Notes under the pieces: generated by a model
Seen by the model: only the letters and a program-made list of their open reading frames with translations
Told to the model about the DNA's origin: nothing
The model's database searches: none
Position numbers and translations under genes: made by a program
DNA from: Atherinomorus stipes
Lineage: Eukaryota > Chordata > Actinopteri > Atheriniformes > Atherinidae
Assembly (NCBI GenBank): GCA_023101725.1
Contig: JALJCO010012873.1
Span: 124,001-188,000, forward strand
Direction of reading: 5' to 3'
Length of the DNA stretch: 64,000 nt
In this document: positions 11,515 to 22,204 of the stretch, one piece after another
Position numbering within the stretch: the first letter of the stretch is position 1
How the letters are laid out: every line of letters starts with the position of its first letter

Positions 11515-12760
11515 GCTCTAGGGACATGGAATGTCACCTCTCTGGTTGGAAAGGAGCCTGAGCTGGTATGTGAGGTTGAGCGGTTCTGACTAGATATAGT
11601 TGGACTCACCTCGACGCACAGCTTGGGCTCTAGAAACACCATCCTCGAGAGGGGCTGCACCTTGTTCCACTCTGGAGTTGCTCCCGGTGAGAGGCGTCGC
11701 GCGGGTGTGGGCATACTCATTTCCCCCTGGCTCGGAGCCTGTACGTTAGGGTTCACCCCTGTGGACGAAAGGGTAGCCTCCCTCCGCCTCCGGATGGGGG
11801 GACGGGTCCTGTTGTTTGTGCCTATGCACCGAACAGCAGTTCAGAGTACCCACCCTTTCTGGAGCCCTTGGACGGCGTGTTGGAAAGCGCGCCTTCCGGG
11901 GACTCCATCATTCTGCTGGGGGACTTCAACGCTCACGCGGGCAACAACAGTGAGACCTGGAGGGGCCGTGATTGGGAGGAACGGTCCCCCTGATCTGAAC
12001 CCGAGTGGTGTTTTGTTATTGGACTTCTGTGCTCGTCATGGATTGTCCATAACGAACACCATGTTCAGGCATAAGAGTGTCCACATTTACACCTGGCATC
12101 AGGACACCTTAGGCCGCAGCTCGATGATTGACTTCGTAGTCGTGTCATCAGACTTGCGGCCCCTATCCTGGACACTCTGGTGAAGAGAGGGGCAGAGCTA
12201 TCCACTGATCACTGAGTGGGCTCAGATGGTGGGGGAGGATGCTGGTCAGACCTGGCAGGCCCAAATGTGTCGTGAGGGTCTGCTGGGAACGTCTGGCTGA
12301 GTCCCCTGTCAGGGAGAGCTTTAACTCCAACCTCCGGGAGAGCTTCAACCATGCTCCGAGAGAGGTGGGGGACACTGAGTCGGAACGGGCTATGTTCCGC
12401 GCCTTTATTGCTAAGGCTGCTAGTCGGAGCTGTGGCCGTAAGGTTGTCGGTGCCTGTCATGGTGGTAACCCCCGAACTCACTGGTGGACACCAGCGGTGA
12501 GGGATGTCGTCAAGCTGAAGGAGGAGTCCTACTGGGCTTTCCTGGCCTGTGGGACTCCTGAGACAGCTGACAGGTATCGGCGGGCTAAGCGGAGCGCGGC
12601 TCTGGCGGTCGCTGAAGCAAAAACCCGGACATGGGAGGAGTTCGGTGAGGCTATGGAGAACGACTTCCGGATGGCTTCGAGGCGTTTCTGGTCCACCATC
12701 TGGCGGCTCAGGAGGGAGAAGCAGTGCACCATTAACACTGTATACAGTGGCTGCTGACCT
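11515..12760 (+). pseudogene. LINE AP-endonuclease part, frameshifted
   Basis: Starts around LALGTWNVTSLVG, the usual beginning of the APE-type nuclease. An in-frame TGA at 11587-11589 interrupts it; the same frame then continues through LDIVGLTSTHSLGSRNT. Near 11818 the frame shifts, with [17 protein letters not shown] at about 11907-11957 in another frame. It shifts back near 11966 ([20 protein letters not shown], then YTWHQDTLGRSSMIDFV) and again near 12160. ILDTLVKRGAELSTDH is followed by a stop, and the linker to the RT continues in a third frame from 12239 (RESFNHAPREVGDTESE). At least four frame changes and two stops make it non-functional. The segments are described separately; no joined product is implied. 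Confidence 0.8.
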
Positions 12761-12774
12761 CGACTCGGGACGTC

Positions 12775-14377
12775 GTGGGTCAGTGGAAGGAATACTTCAA
12801 AGACCTCCTCAATCCCACCAACACGTCTTCCAAGGAGGAAGCAGAGTTTGGGGACTCAGGGGTGGACTCTTCTGTCACTGGGGCTGAGGTCGCCGAGGTA
12901 GTCAAAAAGCTCCTCGGTGGCCAGGCCCCTGGGGTAGATGAGATCCGCCCGGAGTTTCTTAAGGCTCTGGATGCTGTGGGGCTGTCTTGGCTGACGCACC
13001 TCTGCAGCATCGCGTGGACATCGGGGGCAGTACCTCTGGACTGGCAGACTGGGGTGGTGGTCCCCCTTTTCAAAAAAGGGGATTGGAGGGTGTGTTCCAA
13101 TTTCAGGGGGATCACAGTTCTCAGCCTCCCTGGTAAAGTCTATTCAGGGGTCCTGGAGAGGAGGGTCCGTCAGATAGTCGACCTTCGGATTGAGGAGGAC
13201 CAGTGTGGTTTTCGTCCTGGTCGTGGAACAGAGGACCAGCTCTACACCCTCTTCAGGATCCTGGAGGGGGCATGGGAGTTCGTCCAACCAGTCTACATGT
13301 GCTTTGTGGACTTGGAGAAGGTGTTTGATCGTGTCCCCCGGGGATTCCTGTGGGGGTTGCTCCGGGAGTACGGAGTGCCGGACCCCCTTGTTCGAGCTGC
13401 CTGTCCCTGTATGATCGGTGCCAGAGCTTGGTCCGCATTTCCGGCTGTAGATCGAATCCATCCCTGGTGAGAGTTTGACTCCGCCAGAGCTGCCCATTGT
13501 CACCGATCCTGTTCATAACCTTTATGGACAGGATTTCTAGGCGCAGCCGAGGTGTTGAGGGGATCCTGTTTGGTGGCCTCAGGATCGGGTCTCTGCTGTT
13601 TGTAGATGATGTGGTTCTGTTGGAGCCGTCAGGCCGTGATCTCCAGCTCTCGCTGGAGCAATTTGCAGCCGAGTGTGAAGCGGCCAGGATGAGAATCAGC
13701 ACCTCCAAATCCGAGACTATGGTCCTCGCCCGGAAAAGGGTGGAGTGTCCTCTCCGGGCCCAGAGTGAGTTCCTGCCCCAGGTGGAGGAGTTCAAGTATC
13801 TCGGGGTCTTGTTTACGAGCGAGGGAAAAATGGCACGGGAGATGGACAGACGGATCGGTGCTGCGTCTGTAGTGATGCGTACTCTGTATCGGTCCATTGG
13901 GGTAAAGAAAGAGCTGAGCCAGAAGGCGAAGCTCTCGATTTACCGGTCGATCTACATTCCTACCCTCACCTATGGCCATGAGCTGTGGGTCATGACCGAA
14001 AGAACACGATCGCGGGTACAAGCTGCTGAAATGAGTTTCCTCAGCAGGGTGGCTGGGCTCTCCCTTAGTGATAGGGTGAGGAGCTCAGTCATCTGGGAGG
14101 GACTCAAAGTAGAGCCTCTGCTTCTCCGTATAGAGAGGAGCCAGATGAGGTGGCTCGGGCATCTGGTCAGGATGTCTCCCTGGTGAGGTGTTCCGGGCAC
14201 GTCCCACCAGGACAAGACCCCGGGGGAGACCCAGGACAAGCTGGAGGGACTACGTCTCCCGGCTGGCCTGGGAATGCCTCGGGATCCCCTGGGATGAGCT
14301 GGTGGCTGTGGCCGGGGTGAAGGAAGTCCGTGCTTCCCTGCCTAGGCAGCTGCCCCCGCAACCCGATCCCGGATAAG
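12775..14377 (+). pseudogene. LINE reverse transcriptase part, frameshifted
   Basis: The RT region is in three frames. 12775-13400 holds QWKEYFKDLLNP, APGVDEIRPEFLKAL, VVPLFKKGDWRVCSNFRGI, EEDQCGFRPGRGTEDQLYTL and MCFVDLEKVFDRVPRG, which are the fingers and the first catalytic Asp region. A shift near 13400 leads to SLYDRCQSLVRI, and a TGA at about 13473 sits where the family normally has Gly before LRQ. 13497-14186 carries the catalytic box LLFVDDVVLL (FVDD in place of the more common FADD), then FKYLGVLFTSEGKM and LTYGHELWVMTERTRSR. A further shift near 14180 gives SWRDYVSRLAWECLG and the terminal PPQPDPG stop. Open frames on the opposite strand here are shadows. Confidence 0.85.
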
Positions 14378-15112
14378 TGGAAGAAGTCGGTACGGTACGG
14401 AAAAATTGACATGTTATGAGACTTGAGCAGGTTAAATTTGATAAGTATTGGGGACCTTGGAGAGAGTTTGTAAAACCATTTAGGACAGATTTCAATTAAC
14501 TTGGAGGAATGTACCATTGTAACCCTGTTTTATGTGATTTCAGTCTGATTCTGCACCACACTGCTTGTGTCTATGTCATAAATCTGACTGTCTAAGATCA
14601 GGAACCAAAGAGCAAACATAGTGCACAGACCATTTTTTTTCCTTTTTTTTGTGGCAGTTGTATGTTCTGTAACTACTGCCTATACTGTACAGAGTGTAAA
14701 TAAGGAACTGAACATGTTTTTAATGGTGAAGTGTACTTGAAATAATGACTGTTCCTTATAACAACTTAAATTACAAAAAAAAAAAAAAGAAAGAGGGAAA
14801 AATTCCTTGTGTAGGATTTAAGAGATGCTCCAGTTGATCCATCTGTCATACCTGCAAACTCGAGTTGCAAAAGAGGCGACAAATTAAATCCCTTCCAAGG
14901 GTCAGGGGGAACTTTTTACTCTAAAGTTTAACATGTTGGAAAAGGAACAGGTCCGGACATGTTGAGAGGGACAGCAGATTATCCTGCTGACAGAAAAAAC
15001 TGCCTCCAAACAACCGTTGAGGTCCATAAACCCAACATCGCAGGCAGAAGCTGCCTTTATCCACAGAGGGAAAACCATGCTGACAATGTGATTGGCCGAA
15101 TGATGGAGGGAT

Positions 15113-15440
15113 GGATCCTCCCCAGAACCCAGACCCTGACAGGTATGAGACGGAACCAGATCCTCCCTAGAACCTGGAGTCTGACAGGTCTGATGAATGG
15201 GCTAGACCCTCCTCAGAAGTCAGACCATAACAGGGCTGATGGAGGGACGGACCGACCCCCCCCCCCCCCAAAAAAAAAAAAAAAAACAAGACACCAATGG
15301 GCCTGGTGGAGGGCTGGATCCTCCCCAGAACCTGAGCCCTAATGGTTCTGATGGAGGACTGGATTATCCCCAGCACCTGGACCCCGACAGGTCTAATAGA
15401 GGGACAGATCCTTCCCGGAACCCAGACCTCAACAGTGTGG
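15113..15440 (+). repeat. 45-bp minisatellite, seven imperfect units
   Basis: Units begin near 15113, 15158, 15204, 15249, 15316, 15361 and 15406 and follow the pattern 'GGATCCTCCCCAGAACC...TGACAGGTCTGATGG'. Spacing is 45-46 bp except where a C14 then A17 homopolymer block (15256-15286) has expanded one unit. Because 45 is a multiple of three, reading frames stay open across it; no start, splice or codon signal suggests that it is translated. Confidence 0.8.
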
Positions 15441-15639
15441 TCAACAGAACAAATCTATTGCTGTCCAATTATAATCAAATTAAAACCTCCATCATGTGAT
15501 CCACATCAGTCCAATTCATTTCTGTGCTCATTTAAACCATCTTTTTTTTTTTTTTTTTACCTAGCTGCGGAAACCATAGATTGCATCAAATCTTTCTCTT
15601 TGATTCAATCTTCTATCCTGAGACGCATTAGGAGAAAGT

Positions 15640-15705
15640 GGGGAGGAACACCTCTATCAGAACCAGAACCAGGAAGGAAAACCTCCATCAGAACCAGAAC
15701 CAGTG
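15640..15705 (+). repeat. Short tandem repeat (ATCAGAACCAGAACCAG)
   Basis: Two near-identical units 'acctc(t/c)atcagaaccagaaccag' lie in direct order, separated by 'gaaggaaa'. A small local duplication close to the 45-bp minisatellite. Confidence 0.7.
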
Positions 15706-16397
15706 AGGTCGCCCATCTGTCTGGACCGGTTGGGGATGGAGAGGACGGGAAAGAAGACTATAAGATCTAAGAAAGCCTGTCTAAGAGGGTTCAGGCCCTG
15801 TTGAAAATGAAAGATGATCAGACCACTGACTTTCAAGCTTCTTGGGATTGTATAACCTCAGTTTGTGCTTCATATATTTTACTTCATTTTATGTTTAACT
15901 ACCTTTCAAGGACTTTCTACACTTGTCCCTCTATTTTTTTTTTTTTTTTACAGAAATAGAGTTAAAAAAAAAAGAGTAGAACTGAGTGGGATCTCAAGGA
16001 TTTTTCTTTAGCCTTTACTTTACCAAGCAAATTATAAGAGCAGATTTTTATGTACAATGTTTACCTGGCTTTGAGATAACACTGTAGCCTCTAATACTTT
16101 ACAGACCTTTAAGATCATTCAACTTGATCCCAATAGGGGATTGTCACGCTTTCTGGAAGTTTCCGGAATCTAGGCATTTCCTCTTCCGGGCCATTTTAAC
16201 AATAGCTGTCCCTGCTCTGTTCCATTTTGTAAATCGGATAAATGTCAACCATACTTAAGTTTTCATTGATTCCCGACTGAAGTGATGCTAAGGAAAAGGT
16301 GGATCAAAGTGATCGATTCGTTGCGTTGAAGTGCCGGACTTTATAATAAAACAATGTAGCACGTTTGTTTGTAGCCGGCAGACTACACAGCTGGTGT

Positions 16398-16605
16398 TAG
16401 CAGGCTAGCATTAGCCAGCTTGATGACGTGCCTAACTTTGTGCGGCTGAAAACAAACAAGCATCTGAAAACGTCTCCTTTCTTGGCAGTCCCCAGTTGTT
16501 CCACTGGAAACGGGAGGGTACAGACCCGATTTTCAGATGTTTGTGTGTTTTAAGACGCACAAAGTTAGGCACGTCAGCTACCGCTAGCCTGCTCATGCTA
16601 ATGCT
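16398..16605. repeat. Imperfect inverted repeat (fold-back), arms about 70 bp
   Basis: The left arm around 16400-16472 contains 'gacgtgcctaactttgtgcg' and 'catctgaaaacg'. Its inverse occurs around 16530-16600 as 'ttttcagatgtttgtgtg' and 'gcacaaagttaggcacgtc'. The arms are about 80-85% alike with a loop of about 60 bp. It is followed at 16640-16815 by sequence typical of a fish hAT terminus (reverse strand 'cagGGGTGCCCAAGTCCAG' type), so it may be the interior of a nonautonomous hAT element. Confidence 0.65.
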
Positions 16606-16639
16606 AGCTGTGAAGTGCCTGCACATTTTGGTTGCATCC

Positions 16640-16815
16640 CTTCTCCAACACACCTTAATCAAAAGAATGGCTCGTTACCAGGCCTCTGCAGAGCTGAAAG
16701 ACGTGTATGAGAGAATTAGCCATTTGATTCAGGTGTGTTGGGGAGGGTATGTTTGAAAAATTGCAGGACAGTAGCTCTCGAGGACTGGACTTGGGCACCC
16801 CTGCTCTAGAACAAA
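16640..16815 (-). mobile_element. hAT-like terminal fragment
   Basis: On the minus strand it starts CTAGAGCAGGGGTGCCCAAG and continues TCCAGTCCTCGAGAGC, TACTGTCCTGCA and AACACACCTGAATCAAATGG, a familiar fish hAT-type terminus. A related scrap is at 5668-5760. No partner end was delimited. Confidence 0.5.
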
Positions 16816-16819
16816 ATGC

Positions 16820-19817
16820 TGAACCGGCTCCGGAGAACAAACTCCTGCTTGTCGTGTCACATCTGGTGTGTTAACTTTGTTTAAAACAAAGGAAGCAGTA
16901 AAGAGTCCTTGAAAGCAGCAATGCTGGATCACACCCCTGCACATTTCCTCAACTCGACTATTAATAATGAAGAACAGTCAGGAAGAGGTTATTAAAGAGC
17001 GAGCGAAATGGCGAAGGTTGATGATATTAGCAGAAAAGAAGCTGTGATTCAGTGAAAGTCGCAGAAATCAGAGTGAGAAATGAATCCAAACAGAAATGTC
17101 TCCATTTCTGAAGGTGTGCCTTCATCATGCTGCCATGTGAATGTTAAACGGGTGAGAAGGGTGGCCAAAGGCATTTATCAACGGTGGAGGTGGAGCATGG
17201 TGGGGGAACAAACTGGGGAGAGGGTGGGTGTCTTTTTTAGGCAGCAGAAAGGTTTTCACTCTGACAGACATCCCACTTGTTATGACATGTAGAGGCACAT
17301 CTAAAAGCAAACTCCTGAGAGACTGCTGAGGGCGACCTCAGTAAAATGCAAATCAATCCCACCAGCGTGTCTTAGACGACGCACAAAGCCGTCTAAACTG
17401 GAAGTCTATTAATACATTAACTTGCGACGCTCGTTGGTGTTATGAAGAATTAGACGGCTCCACGAGAGCCCAAACTTTCTGACCCAATTACCTCGGCTGC
17501 TGCCATTCCACTCCGGCCCGTGGTGTTACCGGAGCTACACTGTCATTTGTATCTCTTCCAAGATTCCTCATGCACTTTTCATGTGAGGTGTCTTATAAAT
17601 TATGAGGCTGACATTATGGGGAAATACAGCCAAAGCCTTCCTTTTCTTCTCTGACTCTTATCATAAAACAAAGGCCGGCTCAAACGGGAAGGAAAGACTT
17701 TCCCGACAGCTCCGAGTCCTGTGTGGAGCGCCGCGTGCCCAAATGAATCTCTCTGCTAATTTCCAATGACTGCATCCCCACTCTGTGGTAATAACATTTA
17801 TCATAATATCACTGCTCAAGAATCTCTCTGGAAAATCTCTCTGTATAAATATTGATTGCATATTAAAATTTCAAATGCATCTTAATTCTGCTCCGTACAT
17901 GGAAAAGTTCTCATCTTTTCATTTTGCTCTTAAAAGGAGAAAAAAAAATCCTCTGCAACAGAAGGAACAACACTGCATAAGTATCATCATCACTAATTGT
18001 AAATAATGCAAAGCATCTCATCCTTTCAATTATTCAGCTTTATGTCCTGGTTTTGGTTGACAGAAATGTAGTGATGACAAAATATTGTAAGTTCCTCTCA
18101 TGCACAAATGCCAAGGCATCTGTACTGCAAGCTGAGTAGCTGTGTCTTATTAGATTTCCACAAACACAGTACACCTACGCACAACCTAAGTGGATTAAAT
18201 ATGACGGATGATGACATTTGGAGAAAAGGCTCTTTCAGATTACTCAAATCTAATCTGGAACTCTAAATCAGGACTAATCAGTTGCTTTTCAAAAAGCTTC
18301 AATCATAGGGGGAATTTCTGGCTTGCAAACTGGGTTTCTCATAAGAAAAGCTGTTCTTTCATAGCACACCATTTTCAGGTTTTTTTCTTCTGCAGCTTGA
18401 TAAGCCTTTTCATTCGAGAACATTTGCTTTTCTCTCGGCCCGTTTTGGGAAAAAGTCTTCAAAGGCTTGTCCGGTGTAACTGCTGGACTGCAGCTGTTGT
18501 ACAAGAGCGTAATAATGTTGTGTAACTTGAGAAGCTGCAGTGAGTCTAATGAAAAGTTTCCTTGTGACATCACAGAGCTGGAGTGCAACGATAATTCAAT
18601 TCAATTAACCCCCTCTGGACCAACGGAAACTCACCACGGTTGTTTAAGATTAGAAGCTCATCAAAGACATTAGTGACACCAATAAAACTTTGCAAACGGA
18701 AGACAATGATCCAGTCCAGTAGCGCGCTGGAGATCGCAGCCCCACTTTGATTAATCTTGTTAATTACTAGCCTTAGGGTTTCAACAACTGCTAGCCCTCT
18801 TTCCCCCTGTATCCACACCAAAAAGGAAGAGGCTTGTGTGCCACTTGATTCTTTGTAATTACAAAAGTCTGGTGCTGTGGGACTGATTTTCCCACAGCCC
18901 TGGATACGCAGTCAGAAACGCGCCGGACTGAACTTGATTTTAACATAACTGTGGTGACTTTCTGTGCATTATTCAGCGGGGGAGGAGCAGGGCTCTGTGG
19001 ATTTGCAGAGCAGCATGTGCCTGCGCTTGAACTCCCTCCTAATGAGTCCCAGCAGTCACCTCAGTCGTAGGCTATCGCCCTCGCGCTCTGCCTTTCTCTC
19101 AGTTCATTCAGCTGTTGCCTTGTTTAACCAGGAGTTGACCCCCCCCATTCCACTCTGAAAACAGCCCTTTGCTGTCAGCTGGGGATGCACACGCCATTCC
19201 TAACTTGCTCCGGCCACCTCTGCTCACATGTGACCCATTTCTCAACTCCCATGTCCTCACTTTACCAGTCAGCCTATAGCTGGCAAGCATCTGCATATCG
19301 CAGCGCACGAGTTCATGCCAAGTTTGCCTTGTGTCACACTCACTCAAAAATTAGGCCAACAAGACCATTTCTCTGTAAAGATGACTACACTTTGTTTAAG
19401 CCAAGCGATCCATTTGACCTATGTCTAATGTGAACCAATTAAGGTCTTTACATCAGTGCGCAGCAACGTGAAGCCGAATATCCCTTAATACCAGTTAAAT
19501 ACATGTCCCTGTAGCTATAATACACCTACACATGCTATCATGGTGTGCTGTGTGATTATGTGCTGATATAAAGCCTGCTCCAGAGTCCCGCTGAATCTAC
19601 TGAATGAGGTATCTAATGGGCATGGGAACTAATTCCAGGGCAAAGGGGATTAAAGGCTAAAGAAGAGAGCGCGGCACAGGGCTGGCACACACACTGGCAG
19701 CTGAGGGTGCAGAGGGCGGAAAAATAGAAATGAAATATAAATGCACAGAATCCTTGCCTGCTGAATCCTATTTTGCAAAATAGTATTAAAATTGGTATTT
19801 GTTTAATCCTGGCAGTT

Positions 19818-19852
<35 letters not shown>

Positions 19853-22200
19853 ATTTTTCTTTTTTCCAGTTGAGAGGAAAATTGAATATCAAGTGCTTTA
19901 TAGGAGGAAAAAAAAGACAATGTTGGGGGGGGGGGGGGGGGGGGGGGACAATTAAATGATAAATGAAAACCTTCAACATACCTCTCATTCTCCTTTTACT
20001 TTGAACAAGTCTATTATTAGATGCAGCCTTTAGTGATAAAGTTGTTGTCTCTATGTTATGGAGAGCAGGGTTTAACCCTTTGAGCCAAGGACCTATTTTT
20101 AGGCCTCTGCTCGAAAATTGCTTACATGTACCTACATTGGAATGAGTGGATCTCTGCAACCACAAGGTCTATTGGAAACATTTGGGTCAGAGAAAAGGGT
20201 AAAGTGTTATGATGCATAGATATGCGTGTTGGTAAGGAATAAATGGAGATGGTACAAAGCACAAATTAAAAAAGGTTTTAGACCCTTCTAAGAAAAAAAC
20301 ATTTGAAAGAAAAAAATATATTAAGATCTCTGGAATGATGCAGCTGTAGCTCTATGCCTCTATCAGATTATTGGACAATATGTGATCATTATCTCTGAAA
20401 GGTCAGCTCTGATCAAGTAAAACAGAACTGAGTTAGAGGTTTTAGTCCAGACAGTTCAGGCAAGGACTCTCAGAGTCATCCATCTGGGGGACCTCTGGTT
20501 TTAAAAAGTTGAATATGTTAACTTTTAGGTGTGTACATCTATATATATTGATACATTGATGTGGATTGATGCATCGATCCAAAATCAATCCAAGATCCCA
20601 AAAATCTGCCAAAAATCAATATCAAACCAACTTTTATTTTGAAGTTCCTTTGACACATGTCCTGCCTGAGTGGGGATTCTCATGTTGATGTTTTTTTTTT
20701 TTGTTGTTGCTGTTTTTTTTAAGTACACATTTATAGCTGTATAGTGGATAGATATGACATGGGGATTGTACTGCATGCACTTTCAAGAAAGCAGGAGCTT
20801 ATAGTTATTTTAAGAAAACAATAACCTTGTTTATTACTAGTCTGCCTTTGTTATAGAGCAGATTTTTTCTATCATTTAAACTGATTGATTTAAATGCCAG
20901 AGCTCAGGAATTAAAATGCTAAATGATTTTTTAAATTTTCTTCTTTGACAATTTTTAAGATCTGGCATTTTTTTTATACTTATATATATTTTTGTCAAAT
21001 TTAAAAGCTTATTTAGTCTATGTAAGTTGAGTATAAAGAAAGTTACAGTTTTCTCCAGCAGAGGGCAAAACGTTTTTCTTTGACATTATATACATTATAA
21101 CATATATAATATACAACATTATATAATGACATTACATCTACTTACAGCCCTTATGTGGAGTAAAAAATATTTGTTATCCTGCCAAAAAGAAAAAAGATGT
21201 TCAGCAGGACCGAGTATTTAATGTTTCACTCCAAAATATTACAAATGTTTCTGTAGCTAACATATTAAACATGGCAGTTCATCGGTACATGTTAGCATTA
21301 GATGTGAGAGTTACCGGCTGCCCCGTTCAGGTGTGTAGTCTCCTTCTGATTTGCCACTGCTGACTGGTCAGTAGCAGGAAAATGGCCTCAAACAAGGACT
21401 GAACAGCCTCTGCTGACTGTTCGGAGTCTGACATTCATCCGCACATATACACACCTGCACGGTACTCCACAGCCTCAAACCATTTTCTAAAAACAGTCAT
21501 CAGTGTTGCCAAACCAACTTTGTGGGTCACTGGGTGGGCTAATCTAGGAAACTTTATGCCAGCTTTAGTCTATTAACCCACTATCCCACATTATTCCATT
21601 CAGCTATTAAACCTGCCAGCAGGTCATTTAATACTAGAAGCATCACCATTAAATAGTTTGTTCATTTCTCCGTTTTTCAGGTTTAAATGAAAAACCCTGT
21701 TTTTGCTTTTTTTTGTCTAAAACATCACACTGAAAACAGTGTTAGTACTGAGGTCACAATGCCTGCACTCATGTTTGCATAATCCTCCCAGTCTTTTTTT
21801 ATACTTACAGATGAATCAGGTGTTAATTCTGACTACTTTCACATAAGCTCCCATGACAGCCGTTATCATGAAGAGACTGTTGTCATATCAACACTTCCTG
21901 CAGAGAATGCTCCTCCATTTATAGCACAAACTGCTGTTTAGTTTCATTCAGGCACCGACATGAGACTCTCAGAGCGCTTTCAATCACTCCCAACCCAAAA
22001 GAGAGCGAACACATCAGCACAATATGGGATGCACGCACGGATAAGGCAAAATATCCTGCTGGTGTGTGTGGCAACAGGAGGGATGATGAAGAGGCCAGAT
22101 GAAAACAAAACACTACCAGAGGTTTAAATACCACCTGCTGTTTCTATGAATGTCACTGCTTAAAAGGAGATGGCAGGATTCCCTTTGTGTCGTTGACATG
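16820..22200. other. Intron stretch with simple repeats only
   Basis: No exon recognised. (TA)n is at 19820-19849 and a run of 23 G at 19925-19947. About 20530-20600 ('gatgcatcgatccaaaatcaatcc') resembles a hAT-like end. 17300-17780 and 18900-19450 look non-repetitive, of mixed composition, and could be conserved noncoding sequence. That cannot be tested without alignment. Confidence 0.4.
19820..19947 (+). repeat. (TA)n and G23 run
   Basis: (TA)15 at 19820-19849 and 23 consecutive G at 19925-19947. A G-run of this length can form a quadruplex and is prone to sequencing error. Confidence 0.95.
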
Positions 22201-22204
22201 ATTA

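Larger units (their letters stand above)
11428..14398 (+). mobile_element. RTE-like LINE, nearly full coding span, dead
   Basis: A 2,971-bp non-LTR retrotransposon inserted into an older L1-type tail. It is bounded by a perfect 13-bp target-site duplication GGAAAAATTGACA (11415-11427 and 14399-14411). It encodes an AP-type endonuclease followed by a reverse transcriptase and a C-terminal region ending ...QLPPQPDPG, then a short degenerate tail instead of a long poly(A). GC content is well above the flanks. Domain order and the C-terminal block (LTYGHELWVMTERTRSR) fit RTE-type fish LINEs; the exact clade is uncertain. Confidence 0.88.
9030..14790 (+). pseudogene. L1-type LINE 3' end, interrupted twice
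   Basis: Three collinear pieces of one 5'-truncated L1-type (Tx1/L1-like) ORF2 tail. Piece 1 (about 9030-9530) encodes a degraded C-terminus with a Cys-x3-Cys-x8-His-x4-Cys finger (SCWRQCGASNASHYHIFCGC, near 9394). It reaches PFNFK, where the frame is cut. Piece 2 (about 11217-11427) resumes with VGFLGDDTFKTLYLGKK, then KKAIRRKWL, and ends in ...VMEKLT. Piece 3 (14412-14499) gives MRLEQVKFDKYWGPWREF, then the last residues and a TAA. A 3' UTR follows, ending in an A-run at about 14774-14787. Nonsense codons in piece 1 show it is dead. The gaps are filled by a composite insertion (about 9531-11216) and by an RTE-like LINE (11428-14398). Clade assigned from remembered L1 C-terminal motifs. Confidence 0.75.

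Noticed and set aside
13253..13897. A 214-codon minus-strand open frame
   Set aside because: Shadow of the plus-strand LINE reverse transcriptase, which carries the recognisable motifs.
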